Virus record (IMG/VR): IMGVR_UViG_3300042563_002052
Location: 1-37,778 of that record
DNA from: a virus
Strand: one strand, 5' to 3'
DNA: 37,778 bases
Every line of letters begins with the position of its first letter. Position 1 is the first letter of the stretch. The position numbers and the translations under genes are program-made. The notes beneath the pieces were generated by a model. The model had not been told where the DNA came from and did not search any database. It was given only the letters and a program-made list of their open reading frames with translations. Positions 32,758 through 37,485 of this stretch are shown in pieces.

Positions 32758-33227
32758 ACGCCTTCACCAGTAATTAAACGCTGCACTAGCTGTGAATACT
32801 TTGATCCATCTAGTGCGTCATTGATTTGTACGTTGACTTGTTTTTGTGGGCCAGTAGCTTGTTGCGCTTTGGCTAGCTGAATTTCACGATCCATTAAGTC
32901 CATTGACATTTTGTGCGACATTTGAAGTAGTTCAGCAATATCTTTGGCGCTACCAGTTTGTGATTCTTCCAACTCTGAAAACTTCTGCTTGATTAGTGCA
33001 TCCATAGCACGTCGCATCAAAAATCTGTTGTTGTATCCACTATCAAAGAATACTGAATCAATGTATGCTTTTACTTCACGTTTAGCTAATAAGTTAGTTA
33101 CCACTTCAGGGTCTAGATCAAGTTCTTGAGCTACGGCACGGGCGTCGTTAAGTTGGAGGTAGGCATTTGCTACTTCCAGTGCTTCCGGGGAGATACGTAC
33201 GGTTTCAGCAGGTAGGTGAGTTGTCAT
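32754..33227 (-). CDS. Terminase small subunit
   Basis: 157 residues. The N-terminal region (LEVANAYLQLNDARAVAQELDLDPEVVTNLLAKREVKAYID) forms the helix-turn-helix expected for DNA recognition at the packaging site. The rest is helical (oligomerisation), with a C-terminal tail that probably contacts the large subunit. It is the first gene after the late promoter and has ribosome site AAGGA. The assignment follows from the HTH pattern plus its position upstream of the large subunit; sequence conservation in this family is low. Confidence 0.75.
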   Translation of the reverse strand: MTTHLPAETVRISPEALEVANAYLQLNDARAVAQELDLDPEVVTNLLAKREVKAYIDSVFFDSGYNNRFLMRRAMDALIKQKFSELEESQTGSAKDIAELLQMSHKMSMDLMDREIQLAKAQQATGPQKQVNVQINDALDGSKYSQLVQRLITGEGV

Positions 33228-33247
33228 AGAATTGTCCTTTTTATGTG

Positions 33248-33276
33248 ATTATACCAGTTTAGGGATGTTTTAGCAA
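33248..33276 (-). promoter_or_regulatory. Late promoter for terminase operon
   Basis: Minus strand TTGCTA (33271-33276), 17-bp spacer, TATAAT (33248-33253) with TGG upstream (extended -10). The predicted start lies about 14 nt before the small terminase ATG, leaving a very short leader that carries AAGGA. Confidence 0.8.
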
Positions 33277-33333
33277 GTGTGGATTTTGGCACCTTAGGGT
33301 GTTTGCAAATTTTCCTTAAATAGGCCGTGTCAG

Positions 33334-33460
33334 GGGGCCCCTATACCCCTAGGGGTATATGTGTCTGATAACCCCCCCATACCCCTAGTAGTATGTTTTG
33401 AATACCCGAGTATTCAATTTAAATTATAGTACGAAAAATAGTTATGCAAATTTTGCATAA
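33334..33460. promoter_or_regulatory. Divergent control region with clustered palindromes
   Basis: Between the late (minus) and early (plus) promoters lie several palindromes: GGGGCCCC (33334-33341); the perfect 18-bp TATACCCCTAGGGGTATA (33342-33359); an imperfect relative starting CATACCCCTAG (33379-33395); TTGAATAC-N4-GTATTCAA (33398-33417); and the 19-bp TTATGCAAA-N-TTTGCATAA (33442-33460), 5 bp before the early -35. These look like repressor or activator sites for the early/late switch. No regulator is identified. The rest of 33228-33549 holds the two promoters and nothing else I recognise. Confidence 0.65.
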
Positions 33461-33465
33461 AGGGG

Positions 33466-33493
33466 TTGACCTCGTAAAAAATACGTGTAAAAT
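33466..33493 (+). promoter_or_regulatory. Early promoter before HNH-like gene
   Basis: TTGACC (33466-33471), 16-bp spacer, TAAAAT (33488-33493). CGTGTAAAAT is the same -10 context as at 36372 and 37474. The palindrome at 33442-33460 ends 5 bp upstream of the -35. Confidence 0.7.
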
Positions 33494-33549
33494 ACAGTCA
33501 GAGGGAAGCAGATGGCAAGCCCTCATAATTGAATACAAAGGTTTTCAAA

Positions 33550-33912
33550 ATGGCTAAAAGCACACGTTCACCCCTTCAGCACTTCTTTGCAAAATCCCTG
33601 AAAATGGCACGTTCAAGGGATAAAATGAATAATCGGGTTTCAGATGATAATGTAACTATTGATTATCTTTGCGGATTATATTATGGTCAAAACGCATTAT
33701 GTTTTCATACTGGTGAAATAATGACTATTGAACGTGGATTAATAGATGGTATTCCCTGCTTTACATTATGCACTATGGATAGAATAGATAATGCTCAAGG
33801 TTATAATGTAGGTAATATTATCTTGGCTTGTGATGGTATTAATCGGATGCGTTCAGATATGCCATTATCTCAGTTTCGGGCATTATGCAACAAAATCGGA
33901 ATGAATGGATAA
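33550..33912 (+). CDS. HNH-like zinc-finger nuclease-related protein
   Basis: 120 residues from ATG 33550 (AAGG, 8 nt upstream); a TTG seven codons earlier is less likely. The core LCFHTGE (Cys51), TMDRIDNAQGYNVGNIILACDGINRMRSDMP and a final LC resembles phage HNH/endonuclease VII-like domains of the form C..TG...S.DRID...GY..GNV...C..N. The first zinc knuckle seems reduced (a single Cys at 51), so zinc binding or activity may differ from canonical HNH enzymes. The N-terminal 35 residues are basic. It is the first gene of the early strand, possibly a DNA-acting early protein. Confidence 0.6.
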   Translation: MAKSTRSPLQHFFAKSLKMARSRDKMNNRVSDDNVTIDYLCGLYYGQNALCFHTGEIMTIERGLIDGIPCFTLCTMDRIDNAQGYNVGNIILACDGINRMRSDMPLSQFRALCNKIGMNG

Positions 33913-33916
33913 TATA

Positions 33917-33946
33917 ATATAATAAGGGGGAAACCCCTTATTATAT
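33917..33946 (+). other. 13-bp hairpin with GAAA tetraloop after HNH-like gene
   Basis: Perfect stem ATATAATAAGGGG / CCCCTTATTATAT closed by GAAA, starting 4 bp after the stop. It has no U-run, so it is more likely an mRNA stability or processing hairpin than a simple terminator. The next ATG lies 14 bp further on. Confidence 0.75.
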
Positions 33947-33960
33947 AATAGGATTATATA

Positions 33961-34101
33961 ATGAAACATAATACAATACCCTCGCATTATACTACTGCCC
34001 AAGTATATAGATTTAAACTGTTTTGCATTAAGCATGATATTCGTTTTAATAATATGACAGAATATCGTTCAGCATTATCACAATATTATTCTGGAGAATA
34101 A
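33961..34101 (+). CDS. Small early ORF of unknown function (46 aa)
   Basis: MKHNTIPSHYTTAQVYRFKL... is basic and aromatic, with no transmembrane segment. It is supported by an AGGAT ribosome site 7-8 nt before ATG and by tight spacing to the next ORF (1 nt between TAA and the following ATG). It could be a small host-directed protein typical of early phage genes. No family is recognised. Confidence 0.5.
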   Translation: MKHNTIPSHYTTAQVYRFKLFCIKHDIRFNNMTEYRSALSQYYSGE

Positions 34102-34102
34102 A

Positions 34103-34261
34103 ATGGATTATCAAATAGTAAATGATTATATGGCTAGAAAATACTCTGCATATACTTGGGTTTTAAAACAGGGTAATAACTGTATATGGGTTATAATGAA
34201 TAATATTAATATGTATTTTATTATCAAAGATAATAAGATAATGCGAATTGATATTGATTAA
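34103..34261 (+). CDS. Small early ORF of unknown function (52 aa)
   Basis: MDYQIVNDYMARKYSAYTWVLKQG... with alternating hydrophobic residues (CIWVIMNNINMYFIIKDNKIMRID) suggesting a small beta-sheet. The ribosome site GGAG lies 7 nt before ATG inside the preceding ORF, so the two are translationally coupled. Its stop is embedded in a perfect 10-bp hairpin (34256-34277). No family is recognised. Confidence 0.5.
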   Translation: MDYQIVNDYMARKYSAYTWVLKQGNNCIWVIMNNINMYFIIKDNKIMRIDID

Positions 34262-34490
34262 GGGTAAACCCTTAATCAGGAAAAGACCCTGATGCCAGCA
34301 GGGTTACTCAACGAAGTGAGCACTCACTTCGGCAATTTGGGCGCACGGAATCCGTGCGCCAGTGTGCAAGTTCGAATTCTTTTCGTGAGGGTGCTTTTGC
34401 AACTGGTCGCTTAAAGCGACCGCTAGTATTCAAAAAAGGTTTTTTATGAATACTTTTGTTTGCAGGATTTTTTTAGAAAACCAAAGTACT
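34256..34490 (+). other. Hairpin array in a gene-free stretch (cassette A, upstream half)
   Basis: The 361-bp gap 34262-34622 has no gene. It contains successive hairpins: GATTAAGGGT/ACCCTTAATC (34256-34277), CGAAGTGAG-CA-CTCACTTCG (34312-34331), a 21-bp GC-rich palindrome with arms GGCGCACGGA/TCCGTGCGCC (34340-34360), GGTCGCTT/AAGCGACC (34405-34421), AGTATTC/GAATACT (34425-34454), and a large imperfect repeat beginning GAATACTTTTGTTT (34448-34490). The palindromic GGCGCGCC follows at 34497-34504. Several recur in the next three intergenic gaps. Confidence 0.75.
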
Positions 34491-34534
34491 ACGCGCGGCG
34501 CGCCAAATTTTAGCAGAGTACAAAAGTGTAGTCA

Positions 34535-34599
34535 ATAGGTGTTTACACCTATGTTGTATTTTTACACACTTGAACTTTTTAGGTTTTTTCTGCTATAAT
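34535..34599 (+). promoter_or_regulatory. Cassette A promoter with ATAGGTGT-TT-ACACCTAT site
   Basis: Perfect palindrome (8-bp arms, 2-bp centre) at 34535-34552; -35 TTGAAC (34570-34575), 18-bp spacer, TATAAT (34594-34599) preceded by TGC. The palindrome centre lies 62.5 bp upstream of the predicted start (about 34606), an activator-type position. A second, overlapping promoter reading is TAGTCA-17-TGTTGT, with the palindrome in its spacer. Confidence 0.75.
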
Positions 34600-34622
34600 A
34601 AACACATGGTGAAAAGGTGAAA

Positions 34623-34736
34623 ATGAAAATGACTAAATTTGCAAACAAATTAATTCAAGATATTTTATGTGCTATTTTATTCGTTGCAATAACCTTTTTG
34701 CCATTGTGGGTATGGCTTGCGTTAATGAAGCCATGA
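34623..34736 (+). CDS. Small single-span membrane peptide (37 aa)
   Basis: MKMTKFANKLIQDI is followed by a hydrophobic segment (about 15-34, LCAILFVAITFLPLWVWLAL) and ends in MKP. The basic N-terminus suggests the N-in orientation. A GGTGA ribosome site lies 3 nt before the ATG in the first transcript of cassette A. Function is unknown; phage early regions often encode such peptides that act on the host membrane. A four-codon frame (ATG at 34606) just upstream sits at the predicted transcript start and is probably not used. Confidence 0.5.
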   Translation: MKMTKFANKLIQDILCAILFVAITFLPLWVWLALMKP

Positions 34737-34745
34737 TGTTATAAT
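34717..34745 (+). promoter_or_regulatory. Promoter before HTH-like gene
   Basis: TTGCGT (34717-34722), 17-bp spacer, TATAAT (34740-34745) preceded by TGT (extended -10). It lies within the end of the membrane peptide gene and would give a short leader carrying AAAGGAG. Confidence 0.65.
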
Positions 34746-34768
34746 TTGTTTTTAAAGGAGAAAAGAAC

Positions 34769-35095
34769 ATGACTACCAAAGCCGTGAACTACACTCAGGA
34801 TCAGACTGAGAAAATGATTGCCCAATACCAAGGCGGTATGACTGTTGAATCTATTGCAGATTCACTTGGCAAAACTGTTCGTTCTGTTGTTGCAAAATTG
34901 AGCCGTGAAAAGGTTTATGTTGCTAAAGCATACAAAACGAAATCAGGTGAAACACCAATTAAAAAAGATGTTCACGCTGATTTTATTGGTGATGCGTTGG
35001 GTTTGGCTGAATCTGATACAGAATCACTCACTAAAGCCAATAAAATGGCTTTGATGAAAATTGCTGACTTTATCAAGGCTGAAAAAACCTTGTAA
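34769..35095 (+). CDS. Small helix-turn-helix-like protein
   Basis: 108 residues. Residues about 22-50 (GGMTVESIADSLGKTVRSVVAKLSREKVY) fit a homeodomain-like/resolvase-type HTH: a helix with SIADSLG, a turn, and a recognition helix TVRSVVAKLS. The remainder is acidic and helical (DALGLAESDTESLTKANKMALMKIADFIKAEK). It has the best ribosome site of the early genes (AAAGGAG) and is followed by a strong terminator, so it is probably abundant. I recall similar small proteins in aquatic phages without known function. It is a candidate for the DNA-binding partner of the repeated palindrome, but no direct evidence links them. Confidence 0.65.
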   Translation: MTTKAVNYTQDQTEKMIAQYQGGMTVESIADSLGKTVRSVVAKLSREKVYVAKAYKTKSGETPIKKDVHADFIGDALGLAESDTESLTKANKMALMKIADFIKAEKTL

Positions 35096-35121
35096 ACAAG
35101 GGGCTTATGCCCCTTGTTTTT
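35096..35121 (+). terminator. Rho-independent terminator after HTH-like gene
   Basis: A perfect 9-bp stem, ACAAGGGGC / GCCCCTTGT, with TTAT loop followed by TTTTG, begins immediately after the stop codon. Confidence 0.9.
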
Positions 35122-35248
35122 GAATACCCAGGTTTTCAGTATTTTTTGAAAACCTAGGTATTCATTTTTGCGCCCGCTGCGAAGTAAGCACTCACTTCGC
35201 TATTAACTAGTCGCTTCAAGCGACTGTTGCGTAAAAGCAACAGGCGCC
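35122..35248 (+). other. Hairpin array (cassette B, upstream half)
   Basis: In order: a 17-bp inverted repeat with one mismatch, GAATACC-C-AGGTTTTCA and its complement (35122-35163), followed by ATTTTTG so it may be a second terminator; GCGAAGTAAG-CA-CTCACTTCGC (35179-35200); AGTCGCTT-C-AAGCGACT (35209-35225); TGTTGC/GCAACA (35225-35242); and GGCGCC (35243-35248). The same element types occur in cassettes A, C and D, although order and completeness vary. Confidence 0.75.
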
Positions 35249-35278
35249 AAATTTTAGCATAGTCTGTTTTGGCTGTCA

Positions 35279-35343
35279 ATAGGTGTTTACACCTATGTTG
35301 TATTTTTGCACACATAGTTTTTTATCGGTTTTTTGTGTATAAT
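35279..35343 (+). promoter_or_regulatory. Cassette B promoter with ATAGGTGT-TT-ACACCTAT site
   Basis: The palindrome (35279-35296) and its flanks (GTCA before, GTTGTATTTTT after) are nearly identical to cassette A. TATAAT lies at 35338-35343 with no good -35 at 17 bp, as expected for an activator-dependent promoter. The palindrome centre is 62.5 bp upstream of the predicted start, exactly as in cassette A. Confidence 0.72.
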
Positions 35344-35369
35344 CACAGAATACAGAAAAGGATTACAAA

Positions 35370-35846
35370 ATGGCTAAAATTAAAAAGGTTTCAATTTATG
35401 ATATGGATGGAACTATTGTTTGCAGTTTGCATAGGTATCGCACAATCGTAGATGAGTCAGGCGAAAGAATAGATTTAAATTACTGGAGAGAAAATCAGGA
35501 TTTAGCATTAAATGATTCTCTTTTGCCATTAGCCGAACAATATAAAATGGATTTAAAAGATGAATCGTGTTATGTCATTATTGCTACTGCCCGTGTTCTT
35601 AATACCCCTGATTATACATTTATTAACTCGATATTGGGCGACCCTGATTATATTATTTCAAGACCTGAGAATTCTAATATCTCTGGTAGTTTATTAAAAA
35701 TTAATGGTTTGGCTAAGTTCTTTAATTTAGTTACATTTAAAGATGCTGAATTTACATTTTACGAAGATAATACAAATTATCTAAAAGCGGTTTGTGACAG
35801 ATTTAATATAAGGGGTGTATATGTACCAAGTAAACAAGGGCATTAA
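35370..35846 (+). CDS. HAD-family phosphatase
   Basis: 158 residues. Motif I DMDGT has Asp11 (nucleophile) and Asp13. Motif II is Thr73 in VIIATAR, motif III probably Lys110 in SLLKING, and motif IV FYEDN has Glu132/Asp133. The size and the lack of a large cap resemble phage 3'-phosphatase or nucleotidase-type HAD proteins related to the phosphatase half of polynucleotide kinase. No kinase P-loop is present. Ribosome site AAAGGA. The next ORF starts 26 bp before its stop. Probable role: removal of phosphate from nucleotides or DNA/RNA ends; the substrate is not determinable. Confidence 0.75.
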   Translation: MAKIKKVSIYDMDGTIVCSLHRYRTIVDESGERIDLNYWRENQDLALNDSLLPLAEQYKMDLKDESCYVIIATARVLNTPDYTFINSILGDPDYIISRPENSNISGSLLKINGLAKFFNLVTFKDAEFTFYEDNTNYLKAVCDRFNIRGVYVPSKQGH

Positions 35847-35973
35847 TATTGATTATGCCGAGACATTAATTAAAGATTTTTTAGCCGAAGGCTTAAATCT
35901 TTATGATATATCGGAAATAATGCAAATGCCATTAAGACAGATTTTAGACATATTAACTAAGAGAATACATTAA
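35821..35973 (+). CDS. Small ORF of unknown function (50 aa)
   Basis: MYQVNKGINIDYAETLIKDFLAEGLNLYDISEIMQMPLRQIL... The second half (LNLYDISEIMQMPLRQILDIL) has the shape of a small HTH. The start lies inside the HAD gene in another frame with an AGGGG ribosome site, and the stop abuts the next ATG, showing tight coupling. No family is recognised. Confidence 0.5.
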   Translation: MYQVNKGINIDYAETLIKDFLAEGLNLYDISEIMQMPLRQILDILTKRIH

Positions 35974-36063
35974 ATGACTGATATTCAAGCTTTATATTTT
36001 TGCATTGGTTTTGTTGTTTTTGTTGCAATTAAAATTGTACTTTTAAATTGGTTAGATAAATGA
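35974..36063 (+). CDS. Tiny single-span membrane peptide (29 aa)
   Basis: MTDIQALYFCIGFVVFVAIKIVLLNWLDK: one hydrophobic span at about 7-25. Its ATG directly follows the previous stop and its stop overlaps the next start (ATGA). No clear ribosome site is present, so translation would depend on coupling. Function unknown; support is positional. Confidence 0.4.
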   Translation: MTDIQALYFCIGFVVFVAIKIVLLNWLDK

Positions 36064-36212
36064 TTAAAACATTCTCACAGATAATCTGGCATTTTATATA
36101 TTCCAGACCCGATAAAATTTTAGTAACTATTATCTTGCCATTACTAATGCTGGGTACTTGGGATTATCATAATAATATGCAAGAATATAAAAGATTCATT
36201 ATGGACAAATGA
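36060..36212 (+). CDS. Small membrane protein (50 aa)
   Basis: MIKTFSQIIWHFIYSRPDKILV... One hydrophobic segment at about 18-34 (DKILVTIILPLLMLGTW) is followed by a polar tail ending in FIMDK. The 4-bp overlap with the preceding tiny peptide suggests the two are made together, perhaps as a pair in the membrane. The TGA stop merges into the GAATACTTTTGTTT element of cassette C. No family is recognised. Confidence 0.45.
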   Translation: MIKTFSQIIWHFIYSRPDKILVTIILPLLMLGTWDYHNNMQEYKRFIMDK

Positions 36213-36278
36213 ATACTTTTGTTTCCCACAAAAACTGAATACTTTTGTTTTCAGTTTTAACTGGTCGCTTAAAGCGAC
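36211..36278 (+). other. Repeat/hairpin array (cassette C, upstream half)
   Basis: Two direct copies of GAATACTTTTGTTT (36211-36224 and 36237-36250), the second inside an inverted repeat AAAACTGA/TCAGTTTT (36231-36258), followed by GTCGCTT-A-AAGCGAC (36264-36278). Then comes TTGCGAAAAAACCAC, a degenerate GTTGC/GCAAC hairpin, and GGCGCC at about 36297. The same 14-bp motif also starts the large repeat in cassette A. Confidence 0.75.
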
Positions 36279-36332
36279 TGTTGCGAAAAAACCACAGGCG
36301 CCAATTTTACCACACCCTCGCCCAGTTTGTCA

Positions 36333-36377
36333 ATAGGTGTTTACACCTATGTTATTTTTTGTGCAAGCGTGTAAAAT
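36333..36377 (+). promoter_or_regulatory. Cassette C promoter with ATAGGTGT-TT-ACACCTAT site
   Basis: The palindrome (36333-36350) is identical to A and B. The -10 TAAAAT (36372-36377, context CGTGTAAAAT) is 20 bp closer, so the palindrome centre is 42.5 bp upstream of the predicted start, where a class II activator would cover the -35. A second reading, TTGTCA-17-TGTTAT, puts the palindrome inside a promoter spacer, which would suit a repressor. Confidence 0.72.
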
Positions 36378-36403
36378 CGGGACTCTACTAACTAAGGCAC
36401 ACA

Positions 36404-37099
36404 ATGGCTAAAAAGCAATACTTTTGTATTCTGGACACAGAAACCACAATGGGCGATACTGTGGCAGATTTTGCCATGATTATCTGTGATCGTGAGGGGA
36501 TTATATATAATCAATGTGCGGTATTAGTTAATGGGCATTATAATACTATGGAATTATTCCACGATAAAACTAAAAATGATATTTGGGGTTATGAAGGATT
36601 AACTAAACGCAAAATGGGCTATATTGCCATGTTAGAAACTGGCGTCAGAATGATTGCATCAGTTAATGCTATCAATAAATGGATTAATCAGGCAATCGGC
36701 AAATATAATCCTACATTAACCGCATATAATCTGCCTTTTGATATTAATAAATGCGCTAATACTGGTATTGATTTATCAGGATTTAATAGTAAGTTTTGTT
36801 TATGGCAAGCCTCGGTCGGTAATATCTGCAAAACCAAAAAATATAAACAATTCTGTTTAGATAATCACGGTTTTAATAATGTTACTAAACATGGTAATAT
36901 GACATTTAAAACTAATGCGGAAATGGTTTGCGGATATATTAATAATAATTTTATTATTGAACCGCATACTGCATTAGAAGATGCACGAGATTTTGAATTA
37001 CCTATTCTCACGCACATAATCAAAAAGCGTAATTGGCAAGATAATATTATTCCATATGATTGGAATAAGTTTCAAGTAAGAGATAATTTTAAGGCATAA
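36404..37099 (+). CDS. DnaQ-like DEDDh 3'-5' exonuclease
   Basis: 231 residues. Exo I is LDTETT with Asp11 and Glu13. Exo II is Asp113 in AYNLPFD. Exo III is PHTALEDARD with His188 and Asp193, the DEDDh spacing. It is the length of stand-alone proofreading or RNase T-like exonucleases and has no polymerase domain. Cys/His residues at 132-165 could hold a small structural element. It is the first gene of cassette C (AAGG, about 8 nt before ATG), and its end is 1 bp from the next start. Probable role: DNA or RNA end processing or degradation early in infection. Confidence 0.82.
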   Translation: MAKKQYFCILDTETTMGDTVADFAMIICDREGIIYNQCAVLVNGHYNTMELFHDKTKNDIWGYEGLTKRKMGYIAMLETGVRMIASVNAINKWINQAIGKYNPTLTAYNLPFDINKCANTGIDLSGFNSKFCLWQASVGNICKTKKYKQFCLDNHGFNNVTKHGNMTFKTNAEMVCGYINNNFIIEPHTALEDARDFELPILTHIIKKRNWQDNIIPYDWNKFQVRDNFKA

Positions 37100-37100
37100 T

Positions 37101-37349
37101 ATGTTAGATAATATTGGTTGGATTGGTTCTATTCTTTTGGCATTTTGTGGATTACCACAAGCAATAGAATCATATAAAACAAAATCCTCCGAGGGATTAA
37201 CTTGGGGATTTATTTCAATGTGGTTTATTGGCGAGATATTCACAATAATATATGTATTTCCTAAAATGGATTTACCTTTATTATTTAATTACTCGGCTAA
37301 TATATTATTTTTGTCGATTATTATTTATTATAAAATAAAATCAAAATGA
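37101..37349 (+). CDS. SemiSWEET (PQ-loop) membrane transporter-like protein
   Basis: 82 residues with three hydrophobic segments at about 5-22, 33-53 and 58-78. The PQ motif (Pro19-Gln20 in FCGLPQAIESYKT) and the GLTWGFISMWFIGE pattern in segment 2, plus Asn residues in segment 3 (FNYSAN), are those of the bacterial SemiSWEET half-transporters, which dimerise to move sugars across the inner membrane. The length equals the cellular family (about 85-95) with nothing missing. It is co-transcribed with the exonuclease (1-bp gap). A relative in the same PQ-loop clan with another substrate is possible. Its stop merges with the inverted repeat at 37350. Confidence 0.78.
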   Translation: MLDNIGWIGSILLAFCGLPQAIESYKTKSSEGLTWGFISMWFIGEIFTIIYVFPKMDLPLLFNYSANILFLSIIIYYKIKSK

Positions 37350-37419
37350 ATACTTTGGTTTTCAAATCAAATTGGAAACCAAAGTATGTTGCAAAAAAGC
37401 AACAGTCGCTTGAAGCAAC
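37350..37419 (+). other. Hairpin array (cassette D, upstream half)
   Basis: A 16-bp inverted repeat with one mismatch (ATACTTTGGTTTTCAA, 6-nt loop, 37350-37387), then GTTGC/GCAAC (37388-37403) and a one-mismatch copy of GTCGCTT/AAGCGAC (37405-37419). Here the GTTGC hairpin comes before the GTCGCTT hairpin, the reverse of cassette B. Confidence 0.72.
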
Positions 37420-37438
37420 CGTTGTAAAAAAACCACAA

Positions 37439-37479
37439 GGGTAAACCCCTATGTTTTTACCCTAAAAATCGTGTAAAAT
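37439..37479 (+). promoter_or_regulatory. Cassette D promoter with degenerate palindrome
   Basis: GGGT-AA-ACCC (37439-37448) replaces the longer palindrome but keeps the right flank CCTATGTTTTTAC. TAAAAT lies at 37474-37479 with the same CGTGTAAAAT context as C. The centre is 42.5 bp upstream of the predicted start, as in C. That start coincides with the ATG at 37486, so the transcript may be leaderless. Confidence 0.55.
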
Positions 37480-37485
37480 TTGGCT

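Noticed and set aside
34341-34400. TTCGAAT in a hairpin-rich stretch, resembling a tRNA T-loop
   Set aside because: No 5-bp T-stem, acceptor stem or anticodon arm can be drawn around it; the surrounding hairpins are part of the recurring cassette.
34606-34620. Four-codon frame (MVKR) before the membrane peptide
   Set aside because: Its ATG coincides with the predicted transcript start and no ribosome site exists; its GGTGA end serves as the ribosome site of the next gene.
35269-35451. Plus-strand frame overlapping the start of the HAD gene
   Set aside because: It crosses the promoter palindrome and -10 region and has no ribosome site; the HAD frame has full motifs and a ribosome site.
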